64,000 bases of DNA from Reticulitermes speratus (GCA_021186555.1 JAJKFL010000010.1:6947585-7011584); one strand, 5' to 3'. Positions 41,495 to 53,460 are shown, numbered from the stretch's first letter. The notes: generated by a model not told the origin, from the letters alone. Numbers and translations are program-made.

Positions 41495-41938
41495 TAGGCT
41501 GACCATACGTCCCGTTTTTTTTTTTTTTGCTATGTCCCGGCCGTCCTGTCGTTTTAGTAAAAATGCCATTTTTGTCCCGTTTTTTCACAAAAACTTTAAA
41601 ATATGCTTAAATATTGGCCAATCATAACATATAATCAAGTTTGCATCAATGGCTGCTATTGTAGGTACCAGTCATTCGTGTAACCATCGGTAGAGGCGCG
41701 GTGATCGAGATCGACAATTACCAATTGAATAAATATTGTAACTTTAAAGTCAATGAATTATTCAGGGAAAATAAAAAAATATGTGTTGGCAACACTTGCG
41801 CGGTTCTGTGAAGAATTATTGTAAGTTCAATATTTTTATGTAAAGAAACATTTTTTTTAAATGTCCTACTCTTTATAAACATCTCCCCCCCCCCCCCTCC
41901 CCCGTCCCTTTTTGTCTCAAGGAACTATGGTCAGCCTA
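41495..41938. mobile_element. hAT-like non-autonomous element, perfect 8-bp duplication
   Basis: CCCAATAC occurs immediately outside both ends (41487-41494, 41939-41946). Ends TAGGCTGACCATA and TATGGTCAGCCTA are exact 13 bp inverted repeats, with subterminal GTCCCG(T)n / C-rich-GTCCC(T)n also inverted. 444 bp, no ORF. Confidence 0.9.
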
Positions 41939-41949
41939 CCCAATACGAT

Positions 41950-42655
41950 TGTGAATACGTTTCCTCGCTCATGAACCAGATCCTCACTACCCTAGTAATA
42001 TCAAGTCACCTGCATAGAGATCGTGCCAGGAGACTTGGCAGGTGTTTGCGCAAAAGAGGAGAAGGCGAGGGGAGGCAGTTATTTGGTGGGGATAATTTTC
42101 AATACGCAGGCAGTACAAGTTCTCTACTTGAAAAGGCAGTATGAATAAGGTTTCAGTCTGCAAGCGCTCGTTATTCTCGAAGGGAATGTTGCTCACTGTT
42201 TTAAAGACTTCTCGTTCAGTGGCTTGAAGTAACCAAACGACATTACGCCTTGGTTAACTTCCAAGTGTTGCCTCTGAGCAGGGCCATTCGAACCCAGGAT
42301 CGTGTTGTTTGGGTTCGAGCTCGTGAAACCGTCCACATTTAGAGAGACACACAACTGGGGGCATGAGTACAAGGCGAAGGATTTCGAGCAACTGGTTCCT
42401 CCAAACTTTCGGACTCCACACAAAAAAAAAAAAGCGTTGCTGAATGCATGCCAATGCTCGTGGCACGAGCTGCACTTCATACATCTGTGTCTGACGTAAT
42501 CTCCTTATATTCCACGTTACGAAACACTTAGATCGCGGCTTATTTTATTTCCTTCATAAATCAAGTCCATAAAAACGAGTTCACACCCAATTTAATGCCC
42601 ACGTTTTGTTTTGAGAATGTGATATTTAGCCTCAAACAATAATACATGAATTTGT
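41950..42655. other. Unassigned spacer
   Basis: Overlapping short ORFs of both strands at 41987-42500 show no recognisable domain. An A12 run at about 42421. Confidence 0.35.
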
Positions 42656-42659
42656 GCCC

Positions 42660-42790
42660 CAGTGCGCTAAGAATGGATATGGGGTCCATATCAGCCTCTT
42701 ATAGGATTACAGCGCGAGGGGTTTTCATGGAGGTAAAGGCGGCTGGAGTATGAATCTGACCACTCACAGCAATCTACTACAATTCCATAT
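42660..42790 (+). mobile_element. SINE family C fragment
   Basis: CAGCCTCTTATAGG ... GGAGGTAAAGGCGGCTGGAG and TCTGACCACTCACAGCAATC are the family body; head and tail absent. Confidence 0.6.
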
Positions 42791-42799
42791 TTAAAATTC

Positions 42800-43815
42800 T
42801 AAATGTTATTAGATTTGTATAATTACACGGCAACATAGAATTAATTTTCTTCGGAAAGAAAAGTCAGTGGATGACTTTAACCACCGAGAAACATGATACG
42901 AGTCGGATCGCAGTCTTATGGCATCTGTGTGCGCCGGCAGCTTGCTTTAACCGGAGTATGAGAGGAGTGGGTGTCATAAGCAACGGCGGATGTAAGGAGA
43001 AAATATGCCGAAGAAAAATCGTGTCTCTTTCCAAAATCATGGATTCCTACATCTGTACATCATTTTTATTCCATTTAATGTTCCTTCTGGCATGCATTTA
43101 CATACATTGTACTCTAATTCACATCTTTGACTACGAATAATTCTATCGTTTCCTACCTTAGTGCCATAGTATAATACAAGTATTTTGTGAAGAATTTTTT
43201 TGCCGTTAATAGAAGCAGCACAGAAAGATCTGCGCTCTATAAGTGCTTTTAACCAACTGACCCATCTGCGGACGAATCCAAGTAGAGGGCCTGAAACCGG
43301 TTCTTCGCTCGGTGCCATGAGATTGCAAGCAGCTTCTAAAGCTTTTATTTAAAGAAGCAGTCGACAAAATGAATTAGGGCAGAAATGGTGTGTTTCAGGA
43401 TGAAAATATGTCTTTCGTAACGTGGAAAGGGGCAATACAACTTGGACTATTGGCCGATCAGCCTATTACCTCGTATGACATTATGATAAACCTATAGTAT
43501 GTACAATTTACCTACCGATTTACCACCATGTATAAGGAAATTAAACATGAAAAAAATTTTGTTTTACCAACAACCTACTACATATTTTATGTTATGATCT
43601 ATATGTGTTTCAGTTATGTTGTTACTTGTTATGATTTAACATTTGAAAAAAAAATGTATTTTTAGTTGTAAATTTATCTACATGTATCACCACATTGTAG
43701 TCTACTTGGAATCACTTTATACGAGCACTTTATTATTTAAAATTGCATTTATGTTGTTTATACACCAATAAATTCGTTCTCAGTATATTGTTTTTTCTTT
43801 TTATCTAGTAATTAC
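42800..43815. other. Unassigned AT-rich spacer
   Basis: No gene, repeat family or tandem structure recognised. Confidence 0.35.
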
Positions 43816-43820
43816 ATCAT

Positions 43821-44019
43821 AGTTCGAATCCCGCCGGGGGCATGGATGCCTGTCTGTTGTGAGTGTTGTGTGTTGTCAGGTAGAGGTCTCTGCGACGAGC
43901 TGGTCCCTCGTCCAGAGGAGTCCTACCAAGTGTGGTGTGTCTGAGTGTGATCGTGAAGCGTCGTAAAATGAGGTGGCCTAGGCCCCCCAAGGGGCTGTTG
44001 AGCCATTGAGAAAAAAAAT
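43821..44019 (+). mobile_element. SINE family A, 5'-truncated at the B box
   Basis: Starts AGTTCGAATCCCGCCGG, full body, tail CCCCCAAGGGGCTGTTGAGC, A-run. Confidence 0.85.
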
Positions 44020-44024
44020 TACAT

Positions 44025-44438
44025 CAAAATATGGGATTGATCAGTGAAATACAAAAAATTTATTTCACCGAAAGACAGATTGACAGGTCAAGAAGTGTAG
44101 GCGAGCATCACACTGCTGGATGTTCGCTGTGCTATTTCCTCTACAGACCCAAATTTGGGTGCTTTTATAAGTAAGATCACAATTTCTTAGACTGAAGTTT
44201 AGCATAAGATAGACAGAGCGGACAAGGAGTCGTAAAAATCAGACGAACCTCGAGTTGTAACATAATGACACAACATAGAAATCCTCTTTTATATAACTGT
44301 CTCACGAACCATAAATCATAGGGGAAAATTGTACTGGATATAACATATATTCTGTATCTTTGTACAACTTTCGTTCGAATATCTGTCGCTCTCATTAAGA
44401 ATTGATAAGTAAAATTAACAAGTAACCCCGAATATTAG
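44025..44438. other. Unassigned spacer
   Basis: No feature recognised. Confidence 0.3.
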
Positions 44439-44440
44439 GG

Positions 44441-44731
44441 CCGTGCCATGGCTCAGGCGGTTAGTCGCTGTCCTTCCATTGCGGAGGCCCGGGTTCCATC
44501 TCGGGTCAGTCCATGTGGCATTTGTGGTGGACAAAGTGGCACTGGGACAGGTTTTTCTCCGAGTACTTCGGTTTTCCCCTGTCAATTTCATTCCACCGGT
44601 GCTCCATTACTTGGAAAAATGAAAAAAAACTTATCATCTTTCTCTTCATCTTCATCACAGGGTTGCACAATAAGCCTTAAGGCTGCGGTGCGTACGTTGC
44701 ATCTGCTGCGGGGCCCTTCTCCATAAAAAAA
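44441..44731 (+). mobile_element. SINE family B, full length
   Basis: GCCGTGCCATGGCTCAGGCG, GGGTTCCATCTCGGGTCAG, GGATTTGTGG-type body (here GCATTTGTGG), GGCTGCGGTGCGTACG, GCATCTGCTGCGGGGCCC, A-run. Confidence 0.88.
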
Positions 44732-44777
44732 CTCCCAATATTCCAGCAGACAAGCAAGTATAAATTCATGTAATATG

Positions 44778-45049
44778 TTTTTTTTTTTTTCCTATGGCTC
44801 GACAGCCCTATATGGGGCCTGGGCCTCCACGTTTCGTCGAGGTTTCACGATCACACACATTTGAGACACACCACAGTCGGTAGGACTCCTCTGGACGAGT
44901 GATCAGCTCGTCGTAGAGACCTCTACCTGACAACACACAACACTCACAACAGACAGACATCCATGCCCACGGTGGGATTCGAACCCACGATCCTAGTAAG
45001 CGAGCGGCCGAAGATCCACGCCTTAGACCGCACGGCCACTGGGATCGGC
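44778..45049 (-). mobile_element. SINE family A, full length, minus strand
   Basis: T13 run then the reverse complement of the full family, ending GGGATCGGCC. ATGTAATATGT on the left (44768-44778) recurs as ATGTAATATGT at 45051-45061: target duplication of 11 bp. Confidence 0.9.
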
Positions 45050-45317
45050 CATGTAATATGTACAATATTTTATTATACTGTAACCAACTGAAATATGTCA
45101 AAAAGTTTTTGTGAAACTCGCCCATACAGATTTTTATGAAAACTCTTTAAGCGGTTACTGTTACGTGCGCACAAACTGGCACAGAATTTTTAAACTTATG
45201 TTTGCGCAAAAGCAAGAAAACAACTCTTAAATATAGCTTCTGAGGTAGAGCTACAAATGAAAAGATACCCAAGTCGTTTAGCTGATACTCCTGAACAAAG
45301 AACTGACCTGCTATATA

Positions 45318-45395
45318 CAGGACATACACAAAAGAATGGTGCGGTTTTAATAGTGTTCACTATTAAAACCGCACCATTCGTTTGTGTATGCCCTG
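45318..45395. mobile_element. Hairpin MITE family G, copy 3
   Basis: CAGGACATACACAAAAGAAT GGTGCGGTTTTAATAGTG, then TTCACTATTAAAACCGCACC ATTCGTTTGTGTATGCCCTG; TA on both sides. Two mismatches across about 37 bp arms. Confidence 0.93.
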
Positions 45396-45477
45396 TATTG
45401 GCAAAGAGCACATGTTCTATTAACCTACAGACATTCAGATACTTCCAAAAGAAGCTTCTCACTGCGTGCGTCTGAGT

Positions 45478-45690
45478 TCGAATCCGGGCCAGTCCATGTG
45501 AGATATACGGTGGAGAAAAAAGTGGCTCTTGGACAAGTTTTTCTCTTAATACGTCAGTGTTTCCTTGTCAGTGTTAATCCACCCACGCTCCATATTCACA
45601 TTTAATTCCTCTGCCACCGATGATATACAATTCTAGCAACAGGCAGAATCGTTAAATAAAACTAAATCATCCCTCTCCCTTTCTCTATAT
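45478..45690 (+). mobile_element. SINE subfamily B2, head truncated
   Basis: GTTCGAATCCGGGCCAGTCC then a B-like body (AGATATACGGTGGAG, GGACAAGTTTTTCTC) diverging into a distinct 3' end (CTAGCAACAGGCAGAATCGTT AAATAA) shared with 49.6 kb. Confidence 0.72.
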
Positions 45691-45767
45691 TATGTTTTGG
45701 ACTCACATTTGTCTTAATATTTTAAAGCGTAGAGGTAAGTTTATATCTTACATGGTGCTCACATTGC

Positions 45768-48390
45768 GTTTATGTGTTGTGTGTGGATCTCAGAACAAAC
45801 AGCGATTATTTCACTGTACAGCATTAACTGACTGGTTTGTATAACTGAGACGGACTGTGTTTACTGCGCGGTACGGACTGTATTTATGTGTTTTGTGTGG
45901 ATCTCAGAACAAACAGCGATTATTTCACTGTACAGCATTAACTGACTGGTTTGTATAACTGAGACGGAGTGTGTCTACTGCGCGGTACGGACTGTATTTA
46001 TGTGTTTTGTGTGGATCTCAGAACAAACAGCGATTATTTCACTGTACAACATTAACTGACTCCTTTGTATAACTGAGACGGAGTGTGTTTACTGCGCGGT
46101 ACGGACTGTATTTATGTGTTTTGTGTGGATCTCAGAACAAACAGCGATTACTTCACTGTACAACATTAACTGACTCCTTTGTATAACTGAGACGGAGTGT
46201 GTCTACTGCGCGGTACGGACTGTATTTATGTGTTTTGTGTGGATCTCAGAACAAACAGCGATTATATCACTGTACAGCATTAACTGACTGGTTTGTATAA
46301 CTGAGACGGAGTGTGTTTACTGCGCGGTACGGACTGTATTTATATGTTTTGTGTGGATCTCAGAACAAACAGCGATTATTTCACTGTACAGCATTAACTG
46401 ACTGGTTTGTATAACTGAGACGGAGTGTGTTTACTGCGCGGTACGGACTGTATTTATGTGTTTTATGTGGATCTCAGAACAAACAGCGATTACTTCACTG
46501 TACAACATTAACTGACTCCTTTGTATAACTGAGACGGAGTGTGTTTACTGCGCGGTACGGACTGTATTTATGTGTTTTGTGTGGATCTCAGAACAAACAG
46601 CGATTATATCACTGTACAGCATTAACTGACTGGTTTGTATAACTGAGACGGAGTGTGTTTACTGCGCGGTACGGACTGTATTTATGTGTTTTGTGTGGAT
46701 CTCAGAACAAACAGCGATTATTTCACTGTACAGCATTAACTGACTGGTTTGTATAACTGAGACGGAGTGTGTCTACTGCGCGGTACGGACTGTATTTATG
46801 TGTTTTGTGTGGATCTCAGAACAAACAGCGATTATTTCACTGTACAGCATTAACTGACTGGTTTGTATAACTGAGACGGAGTGTGTTTACTGCGCGGTAC
46901 GGACTGTATTTATGTGTTTTGTGTGGATCTCAGAACAAACAGCGATTACTTCACTGTACAGCATTAACTGACTGGTTTGTATAACTGAGACGGAGTGTGT
47001 TTACTGCGCGGTACGGACTGTATTTATGTGTTTTGTGTGGATCTCAGAACAAACAGCGATTATTTCACTGTACAGCATTAACTGACTGGTTTGTATAACT
47101 GAGACGGAGTGTGTCTACTGCGCGGTACGGACTGTATTTATGTGTTTTGTGTGGATCTCAGAACAAACAGCGATTATTTCACTGTACAGCATTAACTGAC
47201 TGGTTTGTATAACTGAGACGGAGTGTGTTTACTGCGCGGTACGGACTGTATTTATGTGTTTTCTGTGGATCTCAGAACAAACAGCGATTATTTCACTGTA
47301 CAGCATTAACTGACTGGTTTGTATAACTGAGACGGAGTGTGTTTACTGCGCGGTAAGGACTGTATTTATGTGTTTTCTGTGGATCTCAGAACAAACAGCG
47401 ATTATTTCACTGTACAGCATTAACTGACTGGTTTGTATAACTGAGACGGAGTGTGTTTACTGCGCGGTACGGACTGTATTTATGTGTTTTGTGTGGATCT
47501 CAGAACAAACAGCGATTATTTCACTGTACAGCATTAACTGACTGGTTTGTATAACTGAGACGGAGTGTGTCTACTGCGCGGTACGGACTGTATTTATGTG
47601 TTTTGTGTGGATCTCAGAACAAACAGCGATTATTTCACTGTACAGCATTAACTGACTGGTTTGTATAACTGAGACGGAGTGTGTTTACTGCGCGGTACGG
47701 ACTGTATTTATGTGTTTTGTGTGGATCTCAGAACAAACAGCGATTATTTCACTGTACAACATTAACTGACTGGTTTGTATAACTGAGACGGAGTGTGTTT
47801 ACTGCGCGGTACGGACTGTATTTATGTGTTTTGTGTGGATCTCAGAACAAACAGCGATTATTTCACTGTACAGCATTAACTGACTGGTTTGTATAACTGA
47901 GACGGAGTGTGTTTACTGCGCGGTACGGACTGTATTTATGTGTTTTCTGTGGATCTCAGAACAAACAGCGATTATTTCACTGTACAGCATTAACTGACTG
48001 GTTTGTATAACTGAGACGGAGTGTGTTTACTGCGCGGTACGGACTGTATTTATGTGTTTTGTGTGGATCTCAGAACAAACAGCGATTATTTCACTGTACA
48101 GCATTAACTGACTGGTTTGTATAACTGAGACGGAGTGTGTTTACTGCGCGGTACGGACTGTATTTATGTGTTTTGTGTGGATCTCAGAACAAACAGCGAT
48201 TATTTCACTGTACAGCATTAACTGACTGGTTTGTATAACTGAGACGGAGTGTGTTTACTGCGCGGTACGGACTGTATTTATGTGTTTTGTGTGGATCTCA
48301 GAACAAACAGCGACTTTTTCTTTACACAAAATTAACAGATTGGTTTTGCATAACCGAGGTGGAGAGTTTACTGCGCGGTACGAACTGAGT
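45768..48390 (+). repeat. 114-bp satellite, about 23 units
   Basis: Unit ATCTCAGAACAAACAGCGAT ... GTATTTATGTGTTTTGTGTGG, period exactly 114 bp (unit starts at 45787, 45901, 46015 ...). Variants (CAGCATTA/CAACATTA, CTGGTT/CTCCTT, GTGTTT/GTGTCT, TTATTT/TTACTT) recur in blocks, implying multi-unit duplications. The final unit is diverged and passes into CCTTATATAAAACAGAC, matching the flank of the lone copy at 61.8 kb. Confidence 0.95.
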
Positions 48391-48399
48391 CCTTATATA

Positions 48400-49020
48400 A
48401 AACAGACACGTTTCTTCTTCAAAGGGTTGTGGTTTCTGTCTCGTTTCTAATTTTTGTTCCAAGTTACCTTCCACCTATCAACTTTGGGTGTCAAGAGAAA
48501 AAATATAATAAATAAAAGAAAAAATTAAACATGAACGTGTGTTCTATTCCTGCCGTTGCTCACTTGTTTTCATCAGCAGCTCCGTAGAACAGCTGAATAG
48601 CAAATCGTAGAAAATTTGCAGCTTTTACGATAATCTAACGGGAAAATATCGACAAATGTGCAAACACCACACTTTGAAACACTTCATCCTCTATTTCCGT
48701 TCCTTGTCGATGCTATTTCAAATCTGTTCTTAAGCAGCAGAATTCTGACAACAGCTGACGTTACGTTCCATGTTGTAATGAATTGTCACTGACATAAAAA
48801 AAAGGAAGAATTTAAACAATTAAAAATCTGTTTAGACGCAGGGTTGAAAGATTCACCGCTCTTCCATTCCTGAAATACTTGCTGTGTTTAGAAAAAATTG
48901 TTTCTTACAAATGTATTCAATTTTTATCAAAATAAATATTTGATAATGAATGGACATATGCTTATGCTGAGACACTAAATTCCTCTGAACTAAGAAGAGT
49001 TGCAATGTACTATAACGTAA
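48400..49020. other. Unassigned spacer
   Basis: Beyond the first about 60 bp, which continues the dispersed repeat seen at 61.8 kb, nothing is recognised. Confidence 0.35.
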
Positions 49021-49025
49021 CGTTG

Positions 49026-49523
49026 AGGCGCATTCTTGTAACCATTTTGCCGTGGAAAAGCAATAAGTATTACATATTCTGAGTGTGTGTCTGTAGCCTT
49101 AGTTATACTGCATGCAAAGCGCATGCGCAATATTATATTGTCCTCTGTGGTCTATCTGGCTGTACCATATTTTTCCACATTATCTCATAAACGGCACGAT
49201 TTTCGGGAAAAAGTTATTGAACATAAAATGTGTGTTTTGATTTGTTCTACAAACGTTATTTGAAAAATTTCTCATTCTAAGAAGAATTGAGCGAGATATT
49301 ATCATAAATGTACATAGGTACTCATGTAAAGTGCCTGTTTACTCTTGTTAAGATTTTAATCAAACTTGGATTTTCTTGACAGATTTGCGAAAAATACTCA
49401 AATATAAAATTTCGTAAAAACTCGCTCATTGGAAGCCGAGTTGTTCCATGGGACAAAAGGACGGACAGACAGACAGACATAACGAAGCTAATAGTCGCTT
49501 TTCGCAATTTTGCAAATATACCT
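49026..49523 (-). mobile_element. MITE family F, full length
   Basis: AGGCGCATTCTTGTAACC at the left and GCAAATATACCT at the right, interior complete (TAGCCTTAGTTATACTGCAT, GCATGCGC, AAATGTACATAGGTACTC, GGAAGCCGAGTTGTTCCATG, GACAGACAGACAGACATAAC, TCGCTTTTCGCAATTTTGC). About 498 bp. Confidence 0.8.
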
Positions 49524-49644
49524 AAAAATGAACAAGATATATACTTATGCTCCTACAATCAACAATATTCCTTAAATCGTAAACCTATTCCATAAAATGA
49601 CAGAATGCTTACAAGCTAACTTACTGATAATTCTAGGCATTTTT

Positions 49645-49860
49645 CGCGGTTCGATCCCAGGCCAGTCCATGTGAGATTTACGGTGGAACGAAGTGACAGG
49701 GGAACACGTCTTTCTCCTAATACTTCAGCTTTCCCTGTCATTATCATTCCACAAATGTTCCATACTTACATTTAAATCATCTTCTGCCGACACTGTATAA
49801 TCTTAGCAACTGGCAGCGTTGTTAAATAAGACAATTCCCTCTCTCTGCTCCTTCCCTCTT
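49645..49860 (+). mobile_element. SINE subfamily B2
   Basis: GCGGTTCGATCCCAGGCCAG B box and body, 3' end CTTAGCAACTGGCAGCGTTG TTAAATAAG as at 45.5 kb. Confidence 0.72.
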
Positions 49861-49869
49861 ATCTTCAGG

Positions 49870-50325
49870 TACATATTTCCTGTGCAGAATATCAGAATAA
49901 TTTGCCATGTAGGATATCTCAAATTTATTTTTTTGCCAAAATAAACTTGTTGCCCTTGTTTATCAGGACTATATATATACAATATATATATATATGCGTG
50001 GAAGGTCCACTTATCATCCAGAGATATTCCATGACAATATTAAAAAGAACTGCAAAGTTCGGTGGTATCGCCTCTGTAAGGTGCAGTACTTGGCACATCC
50101 GTAGGCTCGGCTTATATCCTACGAGGACGTATTTATTTACATCTCGTGCTTTTCCAGTGACACTCAGTGACCATGGGCGAAGTGGTCCTTACAGTGTTCC
50201 AAACAAAACCCAAACTAAAATGTACTCGACGAAATTTAGGTTAGATATTCCACGCAAATTTTCTTCAACATCGGCCGGGCAGTTTAGGTGCCCTAACTTG
50301 TACATGGAAACTGTTACTTTCCTCT
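49870..50325. other. Unassigned spacer with open frame
   Basis: A 141-codon ORF (49902-50327) has no recognisable domain, starts in an AT-rich stretch and includes a (TATA)n region; probably fortuitous. Confidence 0.35.
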
Positions 50326-50327
50326 AA

Positions 50328-50372
50328 TCATCATCATCATCATCATCGTCATCATCGTCATCATCATCATCA
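50328..50372 (-). repeat. (ATC)n / (GAT)n microsatellite, LINE tail
   Basis: CATCATCATCGTC-type repeats directly downstream (in LINE sense) of the 39 bp array. The LINE at 13-14 kb also ends in GATGATGA. Confidence 0.8.
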
Positions 50373-50379
50373 TGACCAC

Positions 50380-50995
50380 GTAGTCTGTCATACGACAGGT
50401 CTATAGCGTCTTCATTCTGTAGTCTGTCTTACGACAGGTCTAAAGCGTCTTCATTCTGTAGTCTGTCTTACGACAGGTCTATAGCTTCTTCATTCTGCAG
50501 TCTGTCTTACGACAGGTCTATAGCTTCTTCATTCTGTAGTCTGTCTTACGTCAGGTCTATAGCTTCTTCATTCTGTAGTCTGTCTTACGACAGGTCTACA
50601 GCTTCTTCATTCTGTAGTCTGTCTTACGACAGGTCTATAGCTTCTTCACTCTGTAGTCTGTTTTACGACAGGTCTATAGCTTCTTCATTCTGTAGTCTGT
50701 CTTACGACAGGTCTATAGCTTCTTCATTCTGTAGTCTGTCTTACGACAGGTCTATAGCTTTTTCATTCTGCAGTCTGTCTTACGACAGGTCTATAGCGTC
50801 TTCATTCTGTAGTCTGTCTTACGACAGGTCTATAGCGTCTTCATTCTGTAGTCTGTCTTACGACAGGTCTATAGCGTCTTCATTCTGTAGTCTGTCTTAC
50901 GACAGGTCTATAGCTTCTTCATTCTGTAGTCTGTCTTACGACAGGTCTATAACGTCTTCATTCTGTAGTCTGTCTTACGACAGGTCTATAGCGTC
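50380..50995 (-). repeat. 39-bp minisatellite derived from a LINE 3' end, about 16 units
   Basis: Plus-strand unit CATTCTGTAGTCTGTCTTAC GACAGGTCTATAGC(T/G)TCTT. Each unit is the last coding stretch of the adjacent LINE (RPVVRQTTE and stop) plus a few bases. T/G at the last variable site alternates in blocks. Confidence 0.95.
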
Positions 50996-51262
50996 TTCCA
51001 AAGCGAGTTCTCCACATAGTGCCATATAGTGCTTCCTCTTTCAATTTCCGGTATCCTCTCGTTTCGTTAAGGTAATCGAGTAGCTGCTTAATTCTTGTTC
51101 CTCGTCTTCCAGTCCCTTCTATCTTTCCTTCAGTAACGTGCTTTGGAAGGCAGTTTTTACGCAAGATGTGACCAATACACTTAACCTTCCTTTGTTTTAA
51201 TGTATGTAGGATGTTCCTTTCCGCCTTGACCCTATGTAATACTTCATTTTTCGGTCCAAATC
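50958..51262 (-). pseudogene. Non-LTR retrotransposon RT C-terminus
   Basis: Minus-strand frame reads VLHRVKAERNILHTLKQRK, CIGHILRKNCLPKHVTEGKI, GYRKLKEEALYGTMWRTRFG and RPVVRQTTE then stop (about 100 codons, open). This is the post-thumb C-terminal region of a LINE RT. The RT core is absent; sequence further upstream (to about 51360) is diverged. Confidence 0.8.
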
Positions 51263-51264
51263 AT

Positions 51265-51880
51265 CATCTCCATCCTCTTCCAGCAACACCTTTCCAAACG
51301 TTCAAGGTAAATCTGATCTACTTTCTGACGTATTCAATATTCAGCACCATACGAAGCTACACTCTAAATGTAGCATTTCAGTAGTGTCTCTCCCATACTT
51401 CCTCCGAAATTCATATAACCGTTACCACACAAAAGAAGTTTCGTTTTTGCATTCCTTCTGTTTAAAACAAACCTGATTGACTGTATACGAAAAATAGCTC
51501 CAAGCAATGCGGTCAAGGACCCCATTGAATTGACCTCATCAGTCGGAACTACTAGAGTGCTGCGTTGTGTGTCTGCAACTTGTATAACATGAAGGACATA
51601 CTTTCGTTGTACAAATTCTTCCTGTCTGGACACATAACATTTTTTGGCTGTTGTTCGATAAAGTTCGATTATGTTGATATTCTACTTGTTACCTTAATAT
51701 TTAACTACATTACAAACGGCGTACCACGTGTAGTACACAAGGCTTTCTTTACATTTTAAAGTCAAACGGTTCCACCCTAAAACACGTAAATGTAATTTTA
51801 TTCATCCCCACAAAAAAAAAAGTACAACCTTCCTTCCTCCGACTTTCAAGAAACCCACAGTTGCTTAAGAGAATATACGA
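51265..51880. other. Degraded LINE or unassigned
   Basis: 51300-51640 may be an older part of the same LINE on the minus strand (short ORF 51364-51633 with YGCE-like context missing), but I cannot confirm it. The rest is not recognised. Confidence 0.3.
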
Positions 51881-51883
51881 ATT

Positions 51884-51978
51884 AATACGAATTTCATATA
51901 CGGAATTTCATATACGGAATTTCATATACGGAATTTCATATACGGAATTTCATATACGGAATTTCATATACGAATTTC
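51884..51978 (+). repeat. 15-bp tandem repeat, about 6 units
   Basis: GGAATTTCATATACG repeated with no variation in the central units. Confidence 0.93.
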
Positions 51979-51979
51979 A

Positions 51980-53085
51980 CCCAAATCATAGCGTAAATGC
52001 GAAAATTGAGGACAGGTGCGCGCCCAGAATTTTTTGCTGGGGGCTGACCCTGAGGCTATATACAATTTATGTTTGATTTTAAAAATTGTATTATAAAAAT
52101 CATGTCGTAAGTATACCATAACACTCTTTGCAACTGCATTTGTATACATGCAAATATAACTACATATTCCATGACTCAATCACAGTATCCTACCTTCTTG
52201 TGTTTTATTTAACTTTATTAATTTATTTTTCAAAATTCTAATGTGCTATTATCCAGACGATTTCAGTGGCTGATTTCGACTGTAGGGTACATCACGTAAA
52301 AATTGTTAATATCATAATATCTACATAATCTGTGTGTTTTAAATTTTGGTTTTCAGGGGTTTGGGGGGGGGGGCTGCAGTCCGCATCCCCGCCCCCTTGG
52401 GTGCGCACCTGATTGAAGATAGAAACTTTAGAAAGTTTATAAGTAAAGAATGGCTTTCACTGCACCGATTTTCATGAAACTCGTACTTATTCAACGTCAT
52501 CAATTGGAGATTTTCTATATCAAATTTCGCCGAAATTGATTTAAAAATATGGAAAGTACGAGCATAAATTCATTTAGGCCCTTAAGTAAATTATAGCTGT
52601 CCACTAAGTAGATTTTCTCGAAACTAGGGCTGCTCGACAACTTTTTGTAAAGAACTCCTAGAACGAATTTCATGAAAATCCCACTGATCCTATGTTAAAA
52701 GACCGAAGGACAACGGGACGTATATGGCCTCCATGTCACTGTCAGAATAAAATCTCTGCATTTCTTTAGAGTTTCATAAGCCTCAAAGTGGCAACAAAAT
52801 AAAATTTACTTTTCTACCTTGGCAAGATTCGCTATAATTTGTTGATCATTCAGATAATCGATTTACACTTTCTCAGCAAAAGCTATGCTTTGCAATTTAA
52901 ATATACAAATAAAGCAACCATTAAAGAAAGACTTAATCAGCCAAAGTGTTAAACTAATTACTTTAAGCTCAATAAACGTTAAAAATAAATCCGTTCCTAT
53001 GCCTAGTCACCAAGCAAAAAAAGTTACTTAGAAAAGCGTAGCTAAGGCTCCACTTATTCGTAATATCAATCAATGGATTCACGCT
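51980..53085. other. Unassigned AT-rich region with G-run
   Basis: GGGGGGGGG at about 52364. 52440-52740 (ACCGATTTTCATGAAACTCG ... ATGAAAATCCCACTGATCC) resembles the motif style of family F but is too diverged to assign. Confidence 0.35.
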
Positions 53086-53089
53086 CGGA

Positions 53090-53460
53090 GTGACTAACTC
53101 CACGGAGCAGAGTCCTTCCTGAGAAACCAACAGTTTATCAGCTAGCCAATAAATTCCCCGCATCTTATAGAACCCGAATGTTTATTACCGCAATCACAAG
53201 AGCCCGCCACCTGTCCCTATCCTGAGCCAGATCATTCCAGTCCGTGTCTCCAATCCCACTTCTTGAAGATCCATTTTGATATTATCCTCCCATCTACTCC
53301 TAGGTCTTACAAGTGGTCCCTTTCTCTCAGGTTTCCCCACCAAAACCTTGTATAGCAACTCTCCTGTCCCACATACATAGTACCTGCCCCGTCCATCTGA
53401 TTCTTCTTGATTTGTTCACCCGAAAAATATCCCATTCTGTGCGTATTTCGGCTTTCCCCT
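53090..53460 (-). pseudogene. RTE-like LINE 3' end
   Basis: Plus strand GTGACTAACTCCACGGAGCA through AACCCGAATGTTTATTACCG and CACCCGAAAAATATCCCATT; frame-broken minus-strand RT C-terminus with a short GTTA-type tail. The CACTA-ended element lies directly beside it. Confidence 0.82.

Noticed and set aside
49902..50327. 141-codon ORF as a host gene
   Set aside because: No recognisable domain, AT-rich start with a TATA microsatellite, no splice partners.
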